From: Endomicrobiales bacterium
Lineage (GTDB): Bacteria > Elusimicrobiota > Endomicrobiia > Endomicrobiales > JAFGGC01
Assembly (NCBI GenBank): GCA_016930715.1
Contig: JAFGGC010000033.1
Coordinates: forward strand, 1 to 50,047
Direction of reading: 5' to 3'
Length of the DNA stretch: 50,047 nucleotides
The notes below the pieces were generated by a model that saw only the letters and a list, made by a program, of their open reading frames with translations, did no database searches and was not told the DNA's origin. Numbering within the stretch: the stretch's first letter is position 1; each line of letters begins with the position of its first letter. Below, one piece after another: positions 15,898 through 26,400 of this stretch. The position numbers and the translations under genes are program-made.

Positions 15898-17088
15898 TTA
15901 TACGCTCGTTCTGGCCATTAATCCTTCGGTCTTTAAATCGTCGATAATGCATGACACGTCCCTTATCATCTCTTCCTTTTCAACGTCATACTCTTCCGAT
16001 ATGATGTCGGCTATCTCGTCGGGCCTGGTACTGCCGCTTGAAAGTTCCCAGACGCGTGCGGCTATCTCGTTGAGACGATATCCGTTTTTCGACTCGAGGT
16101 TCATTATCAGCGCTTCGCCGCTTCCGTCCCATCTCCAGATGACCGTTTTCGGGTTAAACCCCAGCGGGCTGAAAACCTTTTTACCGAGAACCTTGATATC
16201 GAACCAGGCGTAGATAAGAGAGCACAGGCTCAATATGCTGGAAAAAACGTAAAGGAGGTGGAACAGACTTTCTATCCGCTTTCCCCTGCCCTTGAAAAGC
16301 GACAGGGCGCTCTCCGCGGCGCTTGAAAGGATATTGCGCGCTATTCTTGAAAAATCATACGACAATCCGACTATCTTTTCATACTTCAATATCAGGTAAT
16401 ACTGCCAATATACATAATCAAAATATAGCTCCGGAAAATCGCCTATCGAGCCCCTTCTTTTATGGCGGGCCAGAGCATCCTTCACGTAATTGATCTGATA
16501 GCCCTTGAAGTTAATCCTCCAAACCAGGTCGGTATCCTCGCCCGCCACCATATTATCGTCAAAATAACCGACTTCTTCCAGCACCGATTTCCGGCAGGCA
16601 AGATTGCACGTCGCGAATATGGGCCCTATGAAGTAGTTTTCCGTGAAACTGGCAAGTTTCTGAGGCTGTGTTTCAAAAAACCAGTCGAAGTATTTCTCTA
16701 TGAAATTCGCCGGATTGTACGAAACTGTCCTACCCCCGCAGCACCCCACATTCCCGTTCTTGAATCCGACAACGAGGTTTTTCAACCATTTTTCTTCAAC
16801 CACGCAGTCGGCGTCCGTGAACGCCAATATTTCCCCGGTGGCCGCCTTTATGCCCGAGTTGCGGGCCGCGCTGCGCCCGCGCCTTTTTTCAAAAATATAC
16901 CTAACGGGATATTGCTTGATAATTGAAGCGCTTTTGTCATTTGAATTGTTGTCCACGAAGATTAATTCAAGCCGGTCTTTGGGATAATCGAGACTTAATA
17001 GGGCTGTTATGCACGACGAAATAATGTCCTCTTCGTTAAAAACAGGCACTATTACGCTGACGGATGGATAGATTGGGATCGGGTACAC
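15898..17088 (-). CDS. GT2 glycosyltransferase fused to a C-terminal PqqD/RRE domain
   Basis: 396 residues. Residues 8-240 are a GT2 domain: VSVIVPVFNEEDIISSCITA, FVDNNSNDKSASII, the DxD motif in AFTDADCVV (about 92-94), and AGEDTDLVWRINFKG with the catalytic-base region. A hydrophobic segment (about 275-298) may anchor it to the membrane. Residues about 314-393 are a PqqD-like domain (VIWRWDGSGEALIMNLES, then YRLNEIAARVWELSSGS and IIDDLKTEGLM), closely similar in layout to the free PqqD proteins nearby. A glycosyltransferase carrying an RRE domain is expected to glycosylate a leader-bearing peptide or to be recruited by one; mycofactocin's MftF is the nearest known parallel in role. The start is GTG at 17088, only about three bases from the predicted transcription start, so the mRNA may be leaderless. 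It is the first gene of the operon and lies 12 bases from the peptide gene. Confidence 0.88.
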   Translation of the reverse strand: MYPIPIYPSVSVIVPVFNEEDIISSCITALLSLDYPKDRLELIFVDNNSNDKSASIIKQYPVRYIFEKRRGRSAARNSGIKAATGEILAFTDADCVVEEKWLKNLVVGFKNGNVGCCGGRTVSYNPANFIEKYFDWFFETQPQKLASFTENYFIGPIFATCNLACRKSVLEEVGYFDDNMVAGEDTDLVWRINFKGYQINYVKDALARHKRRGSIGDFPELYFDYVYWQYYLILKYEKIVGLSYDFSRIARNILSSAAESALSLFKGRGKRIESLFHLLYVFSSILSLCSLIYAWFDIKVLGKKVFSPLGFNPKTVIWRWDGSGEALIMNLESKNGYRLNEIAARVWELSSGSTRPDEIADIISEEYDVEKEEMIRDVSCIIDDLKTEGLMARTSV

Positions 17089-17097
17089 TGGAAGATA

Positions 17098-17126
17098 ATT
17101 TTATCATTATACGGGGGGTATGTCAA
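17098..17126 (-). promoter_or_regulatory. Sigma-70-type promoter of the RiPP-like operon
   Basis: On the minus strand TTGACA (17126-17121) and TAAAAT (17103-17098) are separated by exactly 17 bases. This predicts a start near 17091-17090, so the first gene's GTG at 17088 would be essentially at the 5' end. No riboswitch or other leader element fits in the few remaining bases. The 195-base stretch 17089-17283 holds this promoter and a weak GC-rich hairpin just after the FliF/FliG-like gene; I see nothing else there. Confidence 0.8.
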
Positions 17127-17283
17127 TACGGATTGAGGCCCGGTTTTCAGACGGTTTTTAGCTTAATTTATGAACATTAATCGATATATAAAAACAGTCC
17201 GGTTTTTCCCCCGCCAGGCCGCTGCAGGAAATGCTCCGAAACGGCAGAATCGTCAGCGCCCCCATAAGCGGGATTCGCCCCCG

Positions 17284-18717
17284 CTACTTCACCATTTTTG
17301 ACCGGTCGATTACTATGACGCCGGCTTTTTCAAGTTCACGGGCAAGCGTCGCGAAATTGCGCTGCTCTTCGTAAACGCGCCTTTCGGCGATATCCCCCAT
17401 GAGGTTTATCTGCTCCGTAAGCATCGCCTTGGCTTCCGGCGTTATCGCGTCAAAAACCTTGTTCTTGACTTCATCTTTGGCGTTCTTAAGGGCCAGCGCG
17501 AGCGACATGCCTCTTCTTTGCGCTTCGCGTATGAGCCGCTGCATCGCGGTTTTCTCAAGTATCGCGATATCTTCAAAAACGAACATCGCGCGCCTTATTT
17601 TTTCGGCCAGCGCCGGGTTTTTCTCGTCGAGAGTGTGTATGATGTTGTCCTGCGTTTCCCTGTCGGAATGGTCAATTATGCTCAGGAAGTAATCCTCGCC
17701 GCCGGAAAGATAATCTATATTTTTCTTAATTTGGTTCTCGAGCTTGGAAACCGCTTCCGGGTCCAATAGCTTAATCTCGCTCAAATTCGCGATAACCTGA
17801 GACTGGACCTGCGGGGCGAGAGACGAAAGGACTTCGGAAGCTACCGTCGGCTGGACGTAATTCAGTATCACCGCGACCGATTCCGGCGTTTCCTTTCTTA
17901 TCAGATACAGCAGGTTCTTGATGTTTTCGTCCCTGACGAAGGAAAAATGCTGTTCCTGGCCTTCGGCTTTCTTCGCCGAAGGAACCTGCCCCGCGCCTTC
18001 TCCGCCCATAGGCACCGCCGGGATCCCTCCGGTCAGCGTTATCTGCCCGCCCACCGGGTTGGCGGCTCCGAGCTCTTCCGCGCCTCTTATCCTCGTTTCA
18101 GCGTTTATCTTCATCTCCATCGTTTTCAGCACCTTGTCGAAAAAGATCCTTAACGGGCCGAAAAGGAAAATAGTCCCGACGAAAATCACGATTATCCAGT
18201 ATATGTGTTTCGTCCAGTTGGTCTGTATGTATTCCTGCAGGGTGAAGGTTTCTTTCGCGAACTCTATCTTCTGGACATTGACCGCGTCGCCGCGCAACGG
18301 GTCAAGCCCTATGAAATCCTGGACGTCTTTCTTGAGCCTGGCCACTAGAGCGTCGGAAACCTTCATGTCAACCGTGATTATTACGTTTATTCTCATAATT
18401 TTCACGTTCTTCGAAGCGGTCGCGCCTCCGCCGAAAGGCACGTTCGTGTACGTGACACCGGGCAAGAATTCCTCCTCTGTCATGCCCATGCCGGAATAGA
18501 ACGCCTTTCTGCCGGGAGCGACGGCCGGGGAATCCTCGCCCAGCTCCACGTTGACCAGCACGACCATCTCCTTCGAACCGATGATCTTTTCCACGAGCCT
18601 CTCGACGTTCCCCTGGATAGTCTTTTCAAGGTTCAGTTTCTCTTCCATAAGGGACGCCGCGAAAACAGACGTCATACAAAGCGCTAAAACCAAAAATCCC
18701 AGCTTGATGCGTTTCAT
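17284..18717 (-). CDS. FliF-like / FliG-like fusion membrane protein
   Basis: About 477 residues from the ATG at 18717 (MKRIKLGFLVLALCMTSVFA, a signal peptide), chosen for the GGAG seven bases upstream; the frame is open to 18768. Residues about 50-155 resemble the C-terminal part of the MS-ring protein FliF: MRINVIITVDMKVSDALVAR, then VQDFIGLDPLRGDAVNVQKI with the conserved RGD. A membrane segment follows (about 172-193, HIYWIIVIFVGTIFLFG). After a Gly/Pro linker, residues about 262-470 resemble FliG: ETPESVAVILNYVQP mirrors the EHPQ motif, and FVFEDIAILEKTAMQRLIRE and ALKNAKDEVKNKVFDAIT match the middle and C-terminal domains. No other flagellar genes are visible. It follows the PorV-TPR gene by 57 bases. 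A motor-like coupling part of a non-flagellar machine is possible, as is an adapted adaptor. Confidence 0.75.
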   Translation of the reverse strand: MKRIKLGFLVLALCMTSVFAASLMEEKLNLEKTIQGNVERLVEKIIGSKEMVVLVNVELGEDSPAVAPGRKAFYSGMGMTEEEFLPGVTYTNVPFGGGATASKNVKIMRINVIITVDMKVSDALVARLKKDVQDFIGLDPLRGDAVNVQKIEFAKETFTLQEYIQTNWTKHIYWIIVIFVGTIFLFGPLRIFFDKVLKTMEMKINAETRIRGAEELGAANPVGGQITLTGGIPAVPMGGEGAGQVPSAKKAEGQEQHFSFVRDENIKNLLYLIRKETPESVAVILNYVQPTVASEVLSSLAPQVQSQVIANLSEIKLLDPEAVSKLENQIKKNIDYLSGGEDYFLSIIDHSDRETQDNIIHTLDEKNPALAEKIRRAMFVFEDIAILEKTAMQRLIREAQRRGMSLALALKNAKDEVKNKVFDAITPEAKAMLTEQINLMGDIAERRVYEEQRNFATLARELEKAGVIVIDRSKMVK

Positions 18718-18774
18718 TTTTTTCTCCATAAAGTTAATACCGCGTATTAAAACCAAAGCAGGAGGCAACAGCGG

Positions 18775-20391
18775 CTATTTCTGCTGCTGTATCTCCCTTA
18801 TCATGTTCCTGAGGTTGTCGTCGGGCTGAATCCTCAAAGCCCTTCTCCACGCATCTATGGCCTTGTTCTTGTCGCCAAGGGCGAAGAACGCCGAACCAAG
18901 GCGCTTGTACGCGAGCACGTTCCTCGGTTCAAGCACCAGGACCTCTTCGCAGAGCGCTATGACCTGAGCGTAATCCTTCTGCCTGAACGCTATCAGGCAC
19001 TCGTACAGCTTCTGGTCGACAAGCGACATTCCGGAGACAGGCTTGGTGTATTCCGCTTTTATCCCGGTCTTTTCTTCTATCCTCGAAAGAAGCCTTGATA
19101 TCGAAAAGTTCTCGGGCTCGACGGAAAGCGCGTAGGCGATGGTCTTGACCGCGTTCTCGTTGTTCCCTTCCATGAAGTAGATCAGGCCCCTGCGCATTAG
19201 CTCGGAAGCCTTGTCCGTGGCCGTGTTCTGCGGCACTATCGGGACGACGAGTTTCAGGCGTTCCTGGTATATCGGAACGTTCGTGTCGCTCGGGTCTATC
19301 TTCTGAGCTATCGTGAATTTGTCGTACGACTGCGTGTAGTAGCCTTTCTTGTAAAGCTCTACCGCCGCCTGGTAGGTTTCCCTGAACTTCACCTGCATTT
19401 CCTTCCTCATTGCCTGTTCTTCCGGCGTCAGCGCGGCCGCCGTCGTCGCCGCGGCAAGCGTTTCGAGCAGGCGCGGCTGCTCGGCCATCAGTATTTCATC
19501 GAGCGATTTCCCGAACTTCACGTTCATCGACACCCTGTGAGAAGGCCCGAGATAATGCAGCGCCATCGCGTAATCAAAAGTCATCTGCTTGTAGTTTATG
19601 CCGAAACCCGTCGTGATTTCGTCCGCGTTGCGGCCCAGGCGGAAGCTTATCATCTCGTAGAATTTCGTTTCAAAACCGACGGAATAGAAGTCCAGCGCCG
19701 GTCCGTACCCCAGCTTCCTCCCGACATCCACGGCGATCAGCAGCCTGTCGCCGAGTATCTTGTAGCCCGAACCGAGGCGCACCACAAGCGGAAGCTTGTC
19801 GTCCGTTTCACTGAAGTACCCGGCGATAATGTTCTGCACGTTGGCGCCGAGGCTGAGCGAATTGTTCACCGGATAATACATGCCGGAATCCACGGTGAAG
19901 CCGTTCTGGCTGAATGTATCAAGCGTGTGGTTCAAGTATTTCGCGCTCATTCCCCAGTGCAGTTTCCTGTAGACATTTGTCCCGTAGGCCAGGGTAACGG
20001 CAAGCTGCTGGTCGTCGAAACTTCCTATTTGCACGTTATATTCGTCCCTCTTTTCGGCGCCGCCCGAATAAAGCCTGAGGAAACTGCCGGCGAAGGTCCC
20101 CTTGTTCAGCATCGGGTGGGCATAGCCCATGAAGCTGTATGCCGTGTCCTCCCAGAGCATTGCGTGGAACGCCCCGACTTCCTTGTGCTGAAGAACGCCA
20201 AGCGCCGCCGGGTTCCAATAAACGGCGTAAACATCATCCGCTATTCCCACGAACGAGTTCGCAAGGCCCAGCGACCTGGCCCCGGCCCCCCAGGACAAAA
20301 ACTTGCCCGGCTCGCCGGCGCCGAAAACACGGTGGGCCGCCAAGGTTGCGCAAACAATCATTAGAATGATTAAAAATCTCAAGTTCTTCAT
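18775..20391 (-). CDS. PorV/UPF0164-like outer-membrane barrel with C-terminal TPRs
   Basis: 538 residues with a signal peptide (MKNLRFLIILMIVCATLAAH). Residues about 25-305 show the PorV/PorQ start FLSWGAGARSLGLANSFVGI followed by VYWNPAALGVLQHKE and alternating beta strands up to YLGPSHRVSMNVKFGKS. After an Ala-rich linker the C-terminal 210 residues contain TPR repeats, the clearest being LAYKRLGSAFFALGDKNKAI then WRRALRIQPDD, with YKKGYYTQSYDKFTIAQKID before it. PorV-type barrels shuttle type IX substrates in Bacteroidota. The TPR tail, presumably periplasmic, could dock a partner. It sits between the giant surface protein (47 bases) and the FliF/FliG-like gene, which suggests joint export or attachment. 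Confidence 0.78.
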   Translation of the reverse strand: MKNLRFLIILMIVCATLAAHRVFGAGEPGKFLSWGAGARSLGLANSFVGIADDVYAVYWNPAALGVLQHKEVGAFHAMLWEDTAYSFMGYAHPMLNKGTFAGSFLRLYSGGAEKRDEYNVQIGSFDDQQLAVTLAYGTNVYRKLHWGMSAKYLNHTLDTFSQNGFTVDSGMYYPVNNSLSLGANVQNIIAGYFSETDDKLPLVVRLGSGYKILGDRLLIAVDVGRKLGYGPALDFYSVGFETKFYEMISFRLGRNADEITTGFGINYKQMTFDYAMALHYLGPSHRVSMNVKFGKSLDEILMAEQPRLLETLAAATTAAALTPEEQAMRKEMQVKFRETYQAAVELYKKGYYTQSYDKFTIAQKIDPSDTNVPIYQERLKLVVPIVPQNTATDKASELMRRGLIYFMEGNNENAVKTIAYALSVEPENFSISRLLSRIEEKTGIKAEYTKPVSGMSLVDQKLYECLIAFRQKDYAQVIALCEEVLVLEPRNVLAYKRLGSAFFALGDKNKAIDAWRRALRIQPDDNLRNMIREIQQQK

Positions 20392-20438
20392 TTTCTCAGC
20401 TCTTCAACGAACTATAAACTACGAACTCTGGACTGATG

Positions 20439-23400
20439 CTAATGTATCACGCCTATCTTCCAGCGTTTCTTTTCTGTTTCCGAATCGGTCTTTGTCTCGA
20501 CGTGCATTATGTACATTCCCGCCGCGACCTTCTGCCCGTTGGAATCGGTGCCGTCCCACGAAGACCTGTTCTCGCCGGTCGTGCCTTCCATCTTCCACTC
20601 CTTCACGAGGCCGCCGAAAAGGTCGTATATCCTGAGCTCGACGGTCGCGTCCTGGTTCAAGAGGAAAGTCACCGTGGCGTCGCGCCTCCTCGAATCGAAG
20701 GGGTTTGGATAGGTGGCAAGGTCTTTGACCAGATCGGGAGGCAGCGACAAATACGCCGCGGACGAGGCCTCGGAGTAGCTTCCCCAGGATCCGGCGTAAT
20801 TTTTAGCCCTTACCTGATAGTAGAAGAATTTTCCGGTGTCCGTCGCGGTGTCTTTTTGTATCCTGTAATCGGTCGCCGTGGTGGTCGAAACGGTATGCCA
20901 AACAGGCGAGGTTCCCGTGCGCTCCTGAAGCTCGTAATACAGAACGCCCGATTCCTCGTCGTCAGCCGCCGCCCAAGAAACCCAGAAAGCCGAAGGCGTC
21001 GGGGCTTTCGACATCGCGAATTCCGCCGAGCTCCTGGCTTTCGGAGAGGTGTCCGTCGGCTGGCCGGGCGCGCCCGGGGACGTCAGGTCTATCTTTATCT
21101 TTGCAGACGTTACCCTTTCGTACCCGTCCGTGCTCACCGCCTTGACCCAAAGGTAATAGGCCGTGTTATGCTTGAGGTTCGCGTTGCTCAGCGTGGCCGT
21201 CGAAAGGCTCGTCGACTGCCACGAGACCACGTCCGGAACGTCCGTCGTGGAAAACACGTCGAAACTCGCTATCCCGTAATTGACCTGGGCTATGCCGTTT
21301 AGCGCGGTGGATTCCCAGTTGAACTCAAGGTCCGTCGACTGGTTGTAGAAATACACCGTTTCGCCGTCCACCTGTATGCCGGACTGGACCTCCACTTTCA
21401 GCTGAAGTACCGGCACCGACGGGGTTTCTTTATTCAGAAGGTTGACCTTCGAGCTCTGGTAGTACCCGAACGCGTTCGCGCCGCTCTCGCCGGGGAATAT
21501 CAGCGATGAGTCCGAAAGGGCTATCCCCGCCGTTTTTTGCGGCGTCGCGGCGCCGTTGAAATCATAAACGGCTATCACGGTGTAGCTTGAGTCATATACA
21601 GTCGGAGGCGCGGCAAAAGTGATGTCGCATTTTCCGTCGCCGGCGAACGTCCCGCTTCCCAGCAGCGCGTCCGTGCCGGCGGTGTAGGTTCCGTCGCCGT
21701 CCGAGTCCCTGTAGAGATAAACGGCGCTCACGCTCGTAACGGCCCCCGTGCCGGTGTATTCAAACGTGATTTTCGTCATCTGTGCGCTGCAGTAGGCCCA
21801 CAAGTCTATCTTCGCCATTGCGATGCCGGCCTCGTCCACCCTTGCCTCCCTCGGGGCAAGGCTCGTGAAGGTCACGTTCACCGTGTCGCGGAAATTCTTT
21901 ATGGTTCCGGCGTTCGAAGTCAGGGGGAAGTTGGCCGATGAAACCGTGTCCGCGCCGGCAAGCGTTATTCCCCCGGCGTTCACTGAAAGGATAACGGTCG
22001 AATCGACCGAGGCCGTCTTTGATACCGCGGCGGCAATGAAATACGTGGCGTGGCTTGCAAGCTGGCTTGTTATGGTTTCCGGGAGGGTGAGCACGACGTC
22101 GCCTTCCTTGCTTGAAAGCGCCGTCGAGCCGAGCTCCGCGTCAACCGCCGTGTTCAGCGATCCGTTGCCGTCCACGTCGCGCCAGAAACTGACGCTCGAA
22201 ATATCCGAATCGGACGCCGTACCGCTGTTTATCACGTGAATTTTCGTTATGTCGACGCGTCCGCCGCTCTCTGAAACGTACAGGTAGGCGGGTATGAACG
22301 AAACCGTCTTTGACTGCTCAACGTCGAACGCCGGCTGGCTCACGGGCGTCACGACTAGCGTGTCCGCCGCCTGCCTTATGCGTATCTGGTTTGACGTGAA
22401 AGACGAGACGTTCGAAGACACGCCGTTGGCCCCTTCGGCGTCAAGGAGGAAATAACTCGTCGTCATTGCAAAAGACAGCCAGAAACGCGCGTCGGAGGAT
22501 TCCGTGTAATAAACGGCCGTAGGGGAGATGTCCGCCGTAACGAAGAAATAACTCGTCGCGGAATTGGTGATCGTGGGCTCCGGAGACAGGGTCACTCTTG
22601 CCACACCCGGAGACTGAGTTCCGAACGCGGCGGTGCCTATTACCGTGGCTTCGGCGATATTAAGGCTCGGCCCCTGCAGGACATTCACCGCCTCGATGTC
22701 GGAATCGATGTTATTGATGCCGTTCCTTGTTATCACGAACTCCCTCCAGGGCGTTTCCCCGCGGTCCGCGACCATCGTAAACGAGGATATGGTCACGTCC
22801 CTCTGGCCCTGCTTGACTTCGGACGGCGAAATGTTGCCGACTCCGACGGAAAGTGTGCAGGAGCTCGGTATTATCTCAAGCTCGGTCATCGTGAAGGGAA
22901 GCCCGTTCTGCGCGAACAAAACACCGGTCGCGCCGAGGAACCTGTCCGTGTCGGGAACGAATTCCAGGCTTATTCCGAAGGTTTTCCCGAGCCCAGAAGG
23001 GGTCAGTGCCACCTGCGGCATTATGAACCAGTAATCGGTTGTCGTTGTGAGCGTCCTTGAAACGCTTATCGTCGCCTTCCCTGAAGAAAGCGCCGCTTCT
23101 CCCAGATAGAGGTCGGAAGCATCGTACGTCTTGTCGCCGTTGACGTCGCGGTACACTTTTATTGACGTGATGTCCGTGTCGTCGCAGGTAGAACCGGCCG
23201 ATTTCTTCACCCTTATCGTAGAGACCGAAGAGCTGCCGGAATACATCGTCCTCAGGGCCACCCTGACGCCCTGGTTGGTGCGCCCCTGAACCAGCCTCGT
23301 GGCCTGCACGACGGCGGAAGAAACCACGAGCGCGTTCCAGTTCAAGGCAGAAGACGTCCCGGTCATCGTCCACGGCGTCCAGCTTGTTCCGCCGTTTTCC

Positions 23401-26400
23401 GTGTAATATATGGACCCGCTCGTTCCCACCGCCGTCACCTTGTCCGGGACGGTACCGACGAAACTCACGCCGTAGAAATCAGGCGTCGCCGCCGTCGAAA
23501 GGCTCAGCGTCCAGCTCGAACCGCCGTTAATGGTCTTCATTACCGTCCTGTTATCGCCGGCTATGAAACCCACGGAAACCGACACGAAATCGACAGCGCG
23601 CAGGTTCTCGGCTATCGCGGACGTCTGCGGGCTCCAGCTTACCCCGCCGTTAGCGGTATTATATATCGTGCCGTTGTCACCCACTACGTATCCGTTGTTA
23701 TCGTCAAAGAAATACACCCTGTTCAGGTTCTCGGTGCCGAGGGTCGTCGCCGCCCAGTTCGCACCCGAATCTACGGTCTTCGTTATGGCTCCGTTGTCGC
23801 CCACCGCCCAGCCGGTCGAGAGATTTACGAAATACACGGAGTTGAGCTTCTCGGCGGTATTGCTGGTCTGCTCGCTCCAGCCAAAACCCGAATCGGTTGA
23901 TTTCACGATCTTTCCGGCCGCGCCTACCGCCCATCCGGTGGACACGTCAACGAAATAGACGCCGTAAAGCGTTTCCGAAAGGGTTGTGGAATAGGAATAC
24001 CAGGTTTCGCCCGAATCGGTGCTCTTGTACACCAGACCGTTCGATCCCGAAGCCCATATGTTCGTGCCGTCCGGAGACGCCATCCCGAAAAACCCGTTGC
24101 CGGCGCCCGATGAATACCTCTGCAGGAACCAGCGCGCGGAATCGTCCCTGCCCCTGACCATTCCTTCGTCGCCCACTAAAAGATTGTCCAGAACGTCCCT
24201 GTAATCCTGGTCGACCACTTCCGTGACCGTGAATACCGCCGGCCCCGCTATTGAATTGTCTCCCTTGTTGCCCACGGCAAGCGTCACCTGCCCCAGGTCC
24301 GACGCGTCCAGCATGTAGTCCGAAGGATTTACGGTGACACCCGCGACCGTGCAGGTAACAATAACAACTCCGCGGTAGTCCTCTGAAACGTTCGCGGAGC
24401 CGTACCCGTCGTTGGCTTTCAGTATGACGTTTTCGTCCGTTCCGACGCTGCCGGAGCTGTCGTGCTCGAACGTGAATTGAACGGCCTTGGCGGGATTGAC
24501 CGTCACTACCTGTTCTCCGGCGGCCCAGCCGGCGCTCGGGGTTTCGTCCGCCGTTATGGTGGGGGTTCCAGACGTGCTGTCCCGGTACTGGAAAGTCGCT
24601 TGGCTCTGGCCGGCCGGTATGGTCACGGTGGTCAGCCCCCAAACGCCGGTCTGCCCGAAACTCCTCGTGGCCGACGTGGAATTGAGCGAAATGAGCGCAT
24701 TAGACGTGACCTTGATAGGATTTCCGTTCGCGTCCTGCGTCTGTATGGTGATGTCAGAAGTCGCCTTGCCCACGTAGGTGGTTTGCTGTGACGTGATGAA
24801 CGCTATTTTTGCTATTTTTGAAGCGTAACAGAGCGTGTCGGTGGTTATTATTATGTTCGTCGAAAGCCCGGAACAGTTGTTGTCGCTGTCAACGGACTTT
24901 ATTGCGAAACCCCACTTCGAGGCGGGAGTGAGCCCCGAAATCACGAAGCTCTGCGGCTCGCCGGCCACCGCGGACGTCGATACAGAAAAACTCAGATCCG
25001 CGTTATCAAAATCCGACTCGGTCGATATCAAGAAATTGCTTCTCGCTTTTATGATGTAACTTCCGTTCGTGAGAGCCGCGGCCCTTGAGCCGTCCGCGCT
25101 CGGGGCCGTCCACGTGAGGACTATCGCCCCTTCCACGCCGCTGGAGGCCCTCGCCGTGAGGTCGGTTATGTTCGCCGGGCACCCTTGAAAATTGTAGGGG
25201 CCGAGGACCGTGAGGCCGGAAGGCTGGTCCTGCGCGTTATAGGTCTGCGCGTAGAAATAATAGGATGTCGCGTTAAAAAGCGCCGTCTGCACTATTTCGG
25301 CCTTCTTGACTATGGTATTGCCGTATGTCTCGTGAGTAATCGTTGAAACGGTCGGTGACCACTGCGTATCGTTCGACGACAGCGTGTAGCTTGTCGCCGT
25401 GGTGAACGCGACCCGGTAGTACTCGATAGTCGTCGTGCTCTTGTCCGAAGTGAAATTGAAGGTGGAATAGTAAATGTCGCTCTGCACGGGAATGGTATTA
25501 TACTGGTAGTTGTTCGGCGGCCCGTCGGTCGTTATGAAGAATTCTTCGGCGTGAACGGCCGGTTCGTGCGCTAAAGTATAGGTTGTAGCGGAATTCGAAA
25601 GGTTCGTGCCCGTCGAGTTGTACACTCCGACCCACCTGCCCCACTGCGTATTGGGCTGGAGACCGGTTTCGGTAAACGCGATCGTATCCGCGGCAAGATC
25701 GGCTATTATTCCTCCGGTGCTCGAATATATCCTGAAACCGTCTTCCTGCAGGGCACCGGACGAGTTGTCGTCCCACGACCAGGTTATGTTGGTGGACGAC
25801 AGCGCCACTCCTGCGAAATTGGTCGGGGCCGTCGGAGGACTGCCGTAGTTTACCGTCACCTCCACCAGATAAGGCGTCGTGGTCCCGCCGGAATCGCCGA
25901 AAAGCGTGGCTTGATACTGTATGTACCTGCCTTTTGACATCGTAGGTTTAACGTTATTTGTCACGGTCGTCCAAGAAGGGGTCGCAGCGTCTTTCAGATA
26001 AAGCGTGTCCGACGCGCGCATTTTCATCGTAAGGCCAGTACCGCCGTTCAACGTAACGCTCCACGACACGAGCTGTATCTCGGCCTGTTCCGCGCCCGAA
26101 TCGAGGACACTCGACTGATAAATCGCTTCGGTATAAAACTGCGCAAAGGTCTCATCACTTCCCTCAACTATACTGGGTAAAAGGTTCGTGCTTTTTGCAA
26201 CAACCACGTTATCGAGCCAAGCGGTGTCCAAACCGCCAGAGTTTCCAGCGTCTTTTTTATACTCCCACTTCAATGTGCGATTGGGTCCGGCTGATATACT
26301 GTATACCCGCATATTCCATGACTGCTCACCCGATATCCAGACTTCACCGGTAACTGTATAGATCGGATTGACCCTTATCCCGTCGATATAGAAAGAAAAC

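Noticed and set aside
17089-17283. Cobalamin riboswitch for the B12-dependent enzymes
   Set aside because: The predicted transcript starts about three bases before the first codon, so there is no room for a riboswitch, and no B12-box sequence is seen.
17089-17283. Intrinsic terminator after the FliF/FliG-like gene
   Set aside because: The GC-rich hairpin next to the stop is not followed by a T-run.
17284-18717. Ordinary flagellar FliG
   Set aside because: A signal peptide, a FliF-like domain and a membrane span precede the FliG-like part, and no flagellar gene is adjacent.
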